A stretch of DNA of 11,929 nucleotides from Sulfurimonas sp. (lineage in GTDB: Bacteria > Campylobacterota > Campylobacteria > Campylobacterales > Sulfurimonadaceae), in NCBI GenBank assembly GCA_027011725.1, contig JALUZQ010000056.1, positions 1-11,929 on the forward strand, in the 5' to 3' direction. The notes under the pieces were generated by a model, which made no database searches, was not told where the DNA came from, and saw only the letters and a program-made list of their open reading frames with translations. Shown here piece after piece: positions 1 through 5,558 of the stretch; positions within the stretch are counted from its first letter, which is position 1; each line of letters starts with the position of its first letter. The position numbers and the translations under genes are program-made.

Positions 1-531
1 AGAAGCCGCTATAAGCTTTGCAGTTTTATTTGTATGGAGGATTTTAATATCTTCAATCTGTAAGGGCTTATTTTCAAAGTAACAGTCTATCGCCTGCCCG
101 AGAACCATGCCGTTAAGCCCGCCATTTGTTGCCAGCTCTCTTATGAGTTTTACTCGTATCTCATCCGAAAATGGAGCATTTGCAAGGACTTCAAAAGAGT
201 AGGTATTGAGTGCGTCGCCAACCAAAATAGCTGTCACTTCATCAAAAACAACATGCAGCGTAGGATTTCCACGGCGAAGCGGAGAGTCATCCATCGCAGG
301 CAGATCATCGTGAATGAGTGAGTAAGTATGCAGAAGCTCTATTGCATAAGCTGCATAACGAGCCGAATCAAGCATCAAAGGGTTGTAAGCTTTTACTACA
401 CCGAGTAAAAGAGCCGGACGGAAACGCTTGCCCCCGGCTTTGAGCATATTGTGCAGTGCATCCTCATAATGAGGGTGAATACTGCTTGATGTAGGTAAGT
501 TCTCTAGTAAAAATTGCTCGAAGTTTTGCAT
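1..531 (-). CDS. ispA: Farnesyl diphosphate synthase (polyprenyl synthetase), N-terminal part; runs off left edge
   Basis: Short-chain trans-prenyltransferase condensing isopentenyl diphosphate with allylic diphosphates to make geranyl and farnesyl diphosphate, the cytoplasmic precursors of undecaprenyl lipid and quinone tails. The frame is open from an ATG at 531 to the window edge (177 codons), roughly the first 60% of a family member of about 280-300 residues. Visible family marks are the isopentenyl-diphosphate-binding GGKRFRP at residues 33-39 and the first aspartate-rich motif DDLPAMDD at 75-82 (DDxxxxD, Mg-diphosphate binding), followed by RRG at 86-88. The second aspartate-rich motif lies outside the window. 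It sits 19 bases after the PDZ-protein gene and is the last visible gene of that minus-strand operon. No strong ribosome binding site precedes it, so it may depend on translation of the gene before it. The call is firm; the exact chain length made cannot be read from this part. Confidence 0.93.
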   Translation of the reverse strand, partial: MQNFEQFLLENLPTSSSIHPHYEDALHNMLKAGGKRFRPALLLGVVKAYNPLMLDSARYAAYAIELLHTYSLIHDDLPAMDDSPLRRGNPTLHVVFDEVTAILVGDALNTYSFEVLANAPFSDEIRVKLIRELATNGGLNGMVLGQAIDCYFENKPLQIEDIKILHTNKTAKLIAAS

Positions 532-550
532 ATGAAATTTTAGTCTTTTT

Positions 551-1534
551 CTACTTAATATTTACAAAAAATTCGAAGTTATTTCGCTCTAAACGCAGCG
601 AAGAGTAATCTTTATACTTTTCAAGATACAGACGCAGTTCTTCTTGGTTATTTACTGCGACTGCGTTTAGAGCTTGGAGTCTGTCTCCTACTTTTATGCC
701 ATACGAAGCAAACTCTTTGCCGAGCCTAACAATACGCAGATTTTCATCAAAATAGAGCCCTTTTCTCTCTAAAAAAGTATCACTCAAATAGCCGCCGCCA
801 TATCGTTTGTCTGTCATTACTTTAAAGTGCATAGTTTTCGCACCTCGTTTTATTTTCACTGTATGGTATGAACCCAGAGGAGCAAAAAGTATCTGCTGCA
901 TAAGTTCTGCTGCGTTTAGCACTTTTTTTCCATCATAAGTGAGAATGCAGTCTGCTTTTTGAAAAGGATTGTTCTTCATAAAAGGATCACTTGCACTTAC
1001 AAATACAGAGCCATTTTTATCTTCTTTGAGTCGTATACCGATATCTCCATAAATGACTTCTTTCGAATTGAGAAAATGTTTCAAGTAAGCTTTTTCAATG
1101 ATCCCATTAGGGGTTGTTATGCCCTCAAGTGCGCAGCAACTATTTAAAATCAGTGCACTACCTGAGAGTGATTTGCTATATTTTCCAAAACTATTCAGCC
1201 CTATTTCTCTTTGAAGTATTCTTCCTGCTTTTGCCTCTTTTGCATTGACTATGGCAGTTCGAAGTTGGAGTTTCTCATCAAAATGAAAAGGGTATGCAAA
1301 CTCTGTCGTGTCTTGTACCAGATACAAAGAGAGGAATGGGTCATATTTAAGTACTGCTGCGTTTGGAATCTGTTTCGTATAGACAATACGCTGATGATTT
1401 TTCACAACAACAGCAGGAGTGTTTTTATAAATTGATTGGGAGTCTTTTATTTTATTGATACAAGGAGTAAAAGTACCGTCACAGGCATAAAGTGAGAGTA
1501 AAAAGAGTTGTGCGAGGACAAATAGGCGTAACAC
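551..1534 (-). CDS. Exported protein with two PDZ-like domains
   Basis: A 327-residue protein with an N-terminal signal sequence (basic Arg3, hydrophobic 4-17), so it acts in the periplasm or at a membrane. LYAC at 15-18 is an acceptable lipobox, but a normal cleavage after Ala17 is equally possible. Residues about 163-240 and 258-327 each look like a PDZ domain, including KVLNAAELMQQI in the first and QALNAVAVNNQEEL in the second, the usual position of the substrate-groove helix. Five cysteines are present: C18, C25, the adjacent pair C133-C134, and C196. I see no protease catalytic triad. The start is a GTG directly abutting the ybaB TAG stop, so the two genes are translationally coupled. 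A PDZ protein sits between ybaB and ispA in Campylobacter jejuni as I recall. Its substrate or partner is unknown. Confidence 0.85.
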   Translation of the reverse strand: MLRLFVLAQLFLLSLYACDGTFTPCINKIKDSQSIYKNTPAVVVKNHQRIVYTKQIPNAAVLKYDPFLSLYLVQDTTEFAYPFHFDEKLQLRTAIVNAKEAKAGRILQREIGLNSFGKYSKSLSGSALILNSCCALEGITTPNGIIEKAYLKHFLNSKEVIYGDIGIRLKEDKNGSVFVSASDPFMKNNPFQKADCILTYDGKKVLNAAELMQQILFAPLGSYHTVKIKRGAKTMHFKVMTDKRYGGGYLSDTFLERKGLYFDENLRIVRLGKEFASYGIKVGDRLQALNAVAVNNQEELRLYLEKYKDYSSLRLERNNFEFFVNIK

Positions 1535-1855
1535 CTACTTGTTTCCACCAAATGGATTCATGCCGCCTAAGCCGCCAAGCATGCCCATTGCACTATTTTG
1601 TTGGTTTTGTTGTACCATTTTATTTGCATCGTTCATTGCACCGATGAGCAGAATTTGCAGGGAGTCTTTATCGGAGAGGAGTTCATCATCAATGCTCAGA
1701 TCAATCACTTCACCCTTTCCATTTACGGTAAGTTCCACCATTCCTCCACCGCTTTTGACGCTGAATGTTTTAGACTCAAGTTCCTCTTGAAGTTTTGCAG
1801 CATTCTCCTGCATTCCTTCAAGCATCTTTCCCATATCGCCTAAATTTCCAAACAT
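1535..1855 (-). CDS. YbaB/EbfC family nucleoid-associated DNA-binding protein
   Basis: A small (106 residues) cytoplasmic homodimeric protein of the YbaB/EbfC family, which binds DNA and coats the nucleoid in the members studied. The family signature is clear: an N-terminal amphipathic helix rich in Met, Gln and Glu (about residues 5-28), the central sheet with GGGMVELTVNGKGEV, then LLSDKDSLQILLIGAMNDANKM. The tail is rich in Gly, Met, Asn and Gln (MGMLGGLGGMNPFGG) and probably disordered. ATG at 1855 is preceded by AAGGA at 1863-1867. It follows panD by 13 bases and abuts the PDZ gene with no gap. In many bacteria ybaB sits beside recR and dnaX; here it is linked to panD, a pairing I also recall from Helicobacter pylori. 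Confidence 0.93.
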   Translation of the reverse strand: MFGNLGDMGKMLEGMQENAAKLQEELESKTFSVKSGGGMVELTVNGKGEVIDLSIDDELLSDKDSLQILLIGAMNDANKMVQQNQQNSAMGMLGGLGGMNPFGGNK

Positions 1856-1868
1856 TACAAAATCCTTA

Positions 1869-2234
1869 TTAAATCTCGTCGTGGATTGCGTCTATATTGT
1901 TATCATCGTTTAAAAGAACGACTTTTGGCTTATACGTCTCTAAATCTTTTTCATCATATGTAGCGTATGCAACGATGATAATTTTGTCACCTTTATGCAC
2001 TTTACGCGCTGCAGCACCATTTAAACAGATGTCACGTTTACCGCGCTCACCTAAAATGATATATGTAGAAAAACGCTCGCCATTGTTGATATTTAAGATC
2101 TCTACCTTTTGTCCAACTCTCATCTTCGAAGCCTCTAAAAGCTCCTCATCTATTGTAATAGAACCAACATAGTTTAGGTTGGCATCTGTTACAGTAGCAC
2201 GATGGATCTTGCTGTACAACATCTCAATAGTCAT
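1869..2234 (-). CDS. panD: Aspartate 1-decarboxylase (pyruvoyl-dependent)
   Basis: Converts L-aspartate to beta-alanine, the amine half of pantothenate and so of coenzyme A. The 121-residue product is close to the usual 115-130. The self-processing site is exact: Gly24-Ser25 in YVGSITID, where cleavage leaves a new N-terminal pyruvoyl group on the alpha chain. The catalytic lysine is in SKIHR (Lys9), and the conserved NGAAAR, a loop of the active site, lies near residues 72-77. Residue numbering up to Gly24-Ser25 matches the Escherichia coli enzyme, supporting the ATG at 2234 over the internal Met5. It begins 3 bases after the ferredoxin-like gene stops, with only a weak ribosome binding site, so coupling is likely. 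No panB or panC is visible in the window. Confidence 0.96.
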   Translation of the reverse strand: MTIEMLYSKIHRATVTDANLNYVGSITIDEELLEASKMRVGQKVEILNINNGERFSTYIILGERGKRDICLNGAAARKVHKGDKIIIVAYATYDEKDLETYKPKVVLLNDDNNIDAIHDEI

Positions 2235-2237
2235 TGA

Positions 2238-2612
2238 TTATCTACCCATCTGCTTTTTCATATCTGCCGGTGAGATAGGTGCATCCCACATCTCTTCATC
2301 GATCACATACTCTTCAACAACGTTCCCGCCGATGATATGCTCAGCAACGATTTTGTCGATTTTCTCTTTTGTAAGACCTGCATACATAGTATGACCAGGC
2401 TCTACAAGCATAACTGGACCAGATGAACAACGGTTCATACATGAAGTACGGATAGGCTGTACTGTTCCCATTACACCCTCTTGCATCAATTTTTGTGCAA
2501 GATATTGAAATAGATCCTGTGTTTGTGGAGTTACACAAGATGGTTTTGGCATACCTGGAGGAGCTGACTGCTCACATTTAAATATATAAAATGCCGGTTG
2601 AGGGATTCCCAT
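2238..2612 (-). CDS. Thioredoxin-like [2Fe-2S] ferredoxin family protein
   Basis: A 124-residue cytoplasmic protein of the thioredoxin-fold [2Fe-2S] ferredoxin group, related to the NuoE/HoxE-type cluster domain. The four cluster cysteines are visible: C13 and C26 (C-x12-C), then C58 and C62 (SCMNRCSSGP, C-x3-C). That spacing fits the family. The segment after the cluster (MLVEPGHTMYAGLT) is also typical. A role in electron transfer is inferred from the fold; the redox partner is not identifiable. ATG at 2612 is preceded by AAGGA at 2621-2625, seven bases upstream, and by a TATAAT box at 2638-2643, so this is the first gene of the operon leading to panD, ybaB, the PDZ protein and ispA. Why a ferredoxin should lead this operon is not clear from sequence. 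Confidence 0.88.
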   Translation of the reverse strand: MGIPQPAFYIFKCEQSAPPGMPKPSCVTPQTQDLFQYLAQKLMQEGVMGTVQPIRTSCMNRCSSGPVMLVEPGHTMYAGLTKEKIDKIVAEHIIGGNVVEEYVIDEEMWDAPISPADMKKQMGR

Positions 2613-2637
2613 AAACTAGTCCTTAATTTTTTGCGCA

Positions 2638-2643
2638 ATTATA
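2638..2643 (-). promoter_or_regulatory. -10 box of the ferredoxin-panD-ybaB-PDZ-ispA operon
   Basis: A perfect TATAAT reads on the minus strand within GGTATAATTGCGC, 25 bases before the ferredoxin ATG. No convincing -35 box is found 17 bases upstream, which is usual for vegetative promoters in Campylobacterota. Transcription would start near 2631-2633. Confidence 0.7.
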
Positions 2644-2674
2644 CCGAAATTCTACATAAATTATATAACACTCA

Positions 2675-2704
2675 CAGATAAGTTTATATTTTTAAGCTTA
2701 TCTG
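2675..2704. promoter_or_regulatory. 8-bp inverted repeat between divergent promoters (candidate operator)
   Basis: CAGATAAG (2675-2682) and CTTATCTG (2697-2704) are perfect inverted repeats with a 14-base A/T-rich spacer. The right arm lies 13-20 bases upstream of the TATAAT of the outer-membrane protein gene, covering its -35 region. The left arm is about 32 bases from the -10 box of the opposite operon. The position suits a regulator of one or both promoters. It could instead form an RNA hairpin in some read-through transcript. No regulator is identified. Confidence 0.45.
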
Positions 2705-2716
2705 CAACTTTTTCGA

Positions 2717-2722
2717 TATAAT
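2717..2722 (+). promoter_or_regulatory. -10 box of the outer-membrane protein gene
   Basis: A perfect TATAAT in CGATATAATTTTGAG on the plus strand. The predicted start of transcription (about 2729-2731) leaves a leader of about 20 bases before the TTG start at 2750, just enough for the AAAAAGG ribosome binding site at 2737-2743. Confidence 0.65.
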
Positions 2723-2742
2723 TTTGAGAAATGAACAAAAAG

Positions 2743-2751
2743 GTTTTTTTT
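2743..2751 (+). repeat. Eight-T homopolymer run at the start codon of the outer-membrane gene
   Basis: A run of eight T (2744-2751) lies between the AAAAAGG ribosome binding site and the TTG start, and supplies the first two bases of that start codon. An ATG at 2731 lies upstream in another frame and as written ends after 24 codons. Loss of a single T would join it to the gene, giving MNKKVFLKKFILLL as the beginning of the signal peptide. Confidence 0.6.
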
Positions 2752-3313
2752 GAAAAAATTCATACTCTTATTACTACTCATCAGCTCTTGCACACTCTTT
2801 GCTAAAACAGATGTTTATGTAGGTTTTGGTCTTTCTCGTGTGAAAGAGACGCTTGATCCTTATCTCTCTTATATACCTGAGCAAAAAAGTGTTGACAACT
2901 CTGAGCTTGCAATGAAAATAGGCTATGGGAAAAGAGATTCTTATGCGGTAGAACTCTCACTTAACTATCTTCAGAACCATTCAAAGGTGTATGCTGATGG
3001 AGATGCCCAAAAATTAGGATTTAATGTCTCTTTACTCAAAGCATATGATTTTGACATTTATGTAAACCCCTATCTCAAAGCAGGTTTTGGCGCAGGAATG
3101 TTCAAGTCAGATGTCGATGCAGTAAATCAATCACTTACATATGGAAATTTTCATCTTGGGGGAGGAATCTTCATACCACTCTCATCTCAGATGGATGTAG
3201 AACTTGCCTATGAGTATAGATTCATCTCATATGAGAAAATAGATTTAGAAGATTCATCAAATCCAAAATCGCATATCAATGCACTCTATGCAGGATTTAA
3301 TATTCGCTTCTAA
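2750..3313 (+). CDS. Small outer-membrane beta-barrel protein, TTG start
   Basis: A 187-residue protein with a Sec signal peptide (MKKFILLLLLISSCTLFA, likely cut after Ala18 before KTD) and a mature part of about 169 residues made of alternating polar and hydrophobic strands. It ends in GFNIRF, the terminal aromatic residue recognised by the barrel-assembly machinery. Length and Gly-rich strands (AGFGAG, LGGGIF) suit an eight-stranded OmpA/OmpW-like barrel; the exact family is not recognised. ISSC at 11-14 could act as a lipobox, but I favour ordinary cleavage. The start is TTG, preceded by AAAAAGG six bases upstream; no ATG is in frame nearby. It is the only plus-strand gene among minus-strand neighbours, with its own promoter, and its TAA overlaps the murE TAG on the opposite strand. 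Function unknown. Confidence 0.82.
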   Translation: MKKFILLLLLISSCTLFAKTDVYVGFGLSRVKETLDPYLSYIPEQKSVDNSELAMKIGYGKRDSYAVELSLNYLQNHSKVYADGDAQKLGFNVSLLKAYDFDIYVNPYLKAGFGAGMFKSDVDAVNQSLTYGNFHLGGGIFIPLSSQMDVELAYEYRFISYEKIDLEDSSNPKSHINALYAGFNIRF

Positions 3314-4602
3314 AGATTTAAAAGTTCTCTAACCACTTCTCTATCATCAAAAGGGAACTTTTTATCATAAATGATCTGATAATTTTCATCCCCTTTTCCT
3401 AAAATGACAACGACTTCTTCACCTTCTTGTGCATCAAGTGCCAACTCTATCGCTTTTTTTCTATTAAGCTCTACTGTTACATTAGTTGGGTCTTGAATAC
3501 CTGCAAGAATCTCCTCGGCAATAACATCAGGGTCTTCACTTCTTGGATTATCACTTGTAATAAAAACTTTTTTTGCAAGACTCGCAGCGACTCTGCCCAT
3601 AATAGGACGTTTGCTTCTGTCTCTGTCACCACCTGCACCAAAGACAACTATGAGTTCTTTCTCTTTAAGCGCATTTAAGACCTGCTGCATTCCATCAGGT
3701 GTATGAGCAAAATCGACAATAACATTTGGAGCAGCACACACCTGCTCCATTCTTCCACTCACTCCGGCAAAATTATCTACCACATCAGCTATCTCTTCTA
3801 AAGAGTTCTCTGTTATGAGATGTGTAGCAGCAATGGCTGCCATAAGGTTGTAAAGGTTGAAGAATCCATGTAAAGAGGCTGTAAAAGGGACAATCTCTTG
3901 AAAATGTTGGATAATTCCACTCGAGCCATCATTCAGTGAATAAGCCATCAATCTATAGGTAGATGGATTTTCTATACTGTATGTATATGCATTTTTAAAG
4001 TTAAACGCAGCCTTGGGTTCATCTTTATTGATGAGCTTTTTACTCTCATCTTGAAAAAAACTGTTTTTTACTTTGATGTACTCTTCGATTGTTTTATGAT
4101 AATCAAGATGGTCTTGTGTGATATTTGTCAATACTTTGAGCGCAAAGTTCAAGCCTTCAATGCGTCTCTGTTCTATTGCATGTGAGCTTACTTCCATAAT
4201 GAAATACTCACACCCTGCCTGAACTGCTTGATAGATATGTCTGTAGGTATTGAGCACTGATGGAGTCGTGAGTGTTTTTCCCTCACACACTTCATCATTC
4301 ATAAAGAGTCCGCGAGTACCCTGCATTGCCACTTTGTAGCCAAGGTCGAGTAAAAAAGAGTAGATAGCACTTGCTGTTGTCGTTTTGCCATTTGTTCCGG
4401 TGATACCGACAATTTTAATCTTATCTACACCAAAAAGATGTGCTATATCTTCTATATTTATAATGGAGTGCGCACCATTTTCTTTTGCATTTTCAAGGTA
4501 TTTTCTATTTTGATGCGTGAGGACAAACGCAGTATCGCCATTACACTCTTGGGAATTCTCAGTTACATATCTGTAGGGCTGATCAGGCAGCTCAATTTTC
4601 AA
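3310..4602 (-). CDS. murE: UDP-N-acetylmuramoyl-L-alanyl-D-glutamate--2,6-diaminopimelate ligase
   Basis: ATP-dependent cytoplasmic ligase adding meso-diaminopimelate to UDP-MurNAc-L-Ala-D-Glu in peptidoglycan synthesis. Motifs (430-residue numbering): P-loop GITGTNGKTTT at 66-76, NITQDHLDYH in the central domain followed by the VKNSF lysine that is carbamylated in the family, GAGGDRDRSKRP, then DNPR at 351-354, the motif marking diaminopimelate rather than lysine specificity, and GKGDE near 402. It is shorter than the usual 480-500 because the N-terminal uridine-binding domain is reduced, as in other Campylobacterota. A GTG at 4611 would add three residues, but it lies inside a near-perfect ribosome binding site, AAGGTGG at 4608-4614, which sits five bases before the TTG at 4602. 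I therefore take TTG as the start. It overlaps the TPR gene by 11 bases. Confidence 0.95.
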   Translation of the reverse strand: MKIELPDQPYRYVTENSQECNGDTAFVLTHQNRKYLENAKENGAHSIINIEDIAHLFGVDKIKIVGITGTNGKTTTASAIYSFLLDLGYKVAMQGTRGLFMNDEVCEGKTLTTPSVLNTYRHIYQAVQAGCEYFIMEVSSHAIEQRRIEGLNFALKVLTNITQDHLDYHKTIEEYIKVKNSFFQDESKKLINKDEPKAAFNFKNAYTYSIENPSTYRLMAYSLNDGSSGIIQHFQEIVPFTASLHGFFNLYNLMAAIAATHLITENSLEEIADVVDNFAGVSGRMEQVCAAPNVIVDFAHTPDGMQQVLNALKEKELIVVFGAGGDRDRSKRPIMGRVAASLAKKVFITSDNPRSEDPDVIAEEILAGIQDPTNVTVELNRKKAIELALDAQEGEEVVVILGKGDENYQIIYDKKFPFDDREVVRELLNL

Positions 4603-5185
4603 TATTTCCACCTTTTATCAATTTTTTCAAGAGTTTACGCAGTGCTTTTTCTGTTGGATAGACACTCAAAGCATTTTCAAGATAACTCAAAGCCATTTCG
4701 GAAAAACCATGTGCTATCAATTTTTCTAAAAAATCAATAAAGTCTTCTTTTTTTGTAATAATGACACGGGTAGAGAACATAATATTTTCAAAAACTTCTT
4801 TAAAATCGCCACCATCATCAATGAGTTTCTTAAAGTCACTATAGAGTATGCCATCTTCATACTCTAGGCGTTCTCGCAACGGTTCAGCAAATACCTCGCT
4901 TAATTTCTCTAAAGAGCCATCCATACTCTCTAAAATTTCGCCCATTATAATGTCTGCTTGTTCTTTATCTTCCTCTTTGAGTACCTCATAGTAATCAAAA
5001 AGAGCTTCTGCTCCATCTTCACCACTGAGTGCCATCTCTGAGAGAATAACACCATTAAAAGCCTCTTTAGAGTTCGGGTAATTTTGCAAAACTTCTGCAA
5101 ATTTTTCCAAAGCACTTTTATATTCGGCTTTTGAAAAACTCTCTTTTGCTTGTGTCAATATTTTATATTTACTTATTCTGCTCAT
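4592..5185 (-). CDS. Tetratricopeptide-repeat protein of unknown function
   Basis: A 197-residue, soluble, strongly acidic, all-helical protein with no signal peptide. Residues about 12-46 (AKESFSKAEYKSALEKFAEV then NYPNSKEAF) form a good TPR hairpin, and a second half-motif appears near 160-185 (EMALSYLENALSVYPTEKAL). The middle is rich in Glu and Asp with no recognised motif. TPR proteins usually serve as protein-binding scaffolds; the partner is unknown. The gene lies between the nifU-like gene (6-base gap) and murE (11-base overlap), a position I recall as conserved in Campylobacter jejuni, which hints at a shared function or at least co-expression with MurE. ATG at 5185 has AAGAGA upstream. 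Confidence 0.8.
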   Translation of the reverse strand: MSRISKYKILTQAKESFSKAEYKSALEKFAEVLQNYPNSKEAFNGVILSEMALSGEDGAEALFDYYEVLKEEDKEQADIIMGEILESMDGSLEKLSEVFAEPLRERLEYEDGILYSDFKKLIDDGGDFKEVFENIMFSTRVIITKKEDFIDFLEKLIAHGFSEMALSYLENALSVYPTEKALRKLLKKLIKGGNIEN

Positions 5186-5191
5186 ATTCTC

Positions 5192-5467
5192 TTATAGATT
5201 ATCTATATCATTTTCCATACCAATAGGTACGTTTACAACATTAATTTCTGGATGGATATCCATACGCAGTTGTCTTTCAACACCATACTTCAATGTCGTT
5301 CCACTACTTGCACACCCAATGCAAGCACCTTTTAGTTGTACATATACACTGCCATTTTTTACAGTTATAAAACTAATATCCCCACCATCAAGTGCCAGTG
5401 ATGGTCTTACTTTTTCAATAACTGCCTTTACCGGCTCTAATAACTCTTCATCTGTAAATGGTAACAT
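5192..5467 (-). CDS. NifU-like Fe-S scaffold domain protein
   Basis: A free-standing NifU C-terminal domain (Nfu type) of 91 residues, expected to bind a labile Fe-S cluster between subunits through the CxxC pair C49/C52 in GACIGCASS and deliver it to apoproteins. The conserved helix RPSLALDGGDI is at about 21-31 and VYVQLKGAC precedes the cysteines. The frame extends upstream to a GTG at 5485, but ATG at 5467 has AAAAGGA five bases before it, an ideal site, so the shorter form is preferred. It is the first gene of the unit nifU-like / TPR / murE. The 73-base gap before it carries no visible hairpin, so some read-through from the aldo/keto reductase gene is possible. The scaffold role is inferred from the family. 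Confidence 0.92.
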   Translation of the reverse strand: MLPFTDEELLEPVKAVIEKVRPSLALDGGDISFITVKNGSVYVQLKGACIGCASSGTTLKYGVERQLRMDIHPEINVVNVPIGMENDIDNL

Positions 5468-5558
5468 TACTATCCTTTTCTTCACACTTGTACATATACT
5501 TTTCTATATACATAAAATATGACAAAATCGCTTAACAACTCATAAAATATATATTTAC

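Noticed and set aside
591..1364. The AAACGCAG copies as a CRISPR or tandem repeat array
   Set aside because: Spacing is irregular, the words are only eight bases and they lie within coding sequence.
4603..4611. GTG at 4611 as the murE start
   Set aside because: The GTG is part of the AAGGTGG ribosome binding site itself and has no site of its own; the TTG at 4602 has ideal spacing.
5468..5485. GTG at 5485 as the nifU-like gene start
   Set aside because: It lies just before, and partly forms, the AAAAGGA site that serves the ATG at 5467; the family core starts after this ATG.
5486..5558. A terminator or small gene between the aldo/keto reductase and nifU-like genes
   Set aside because: No hairpin with a T run and no short frame with a ribosome binding site is visible in the 73 bases; a weak promoter is possible but not supported well enough to list.
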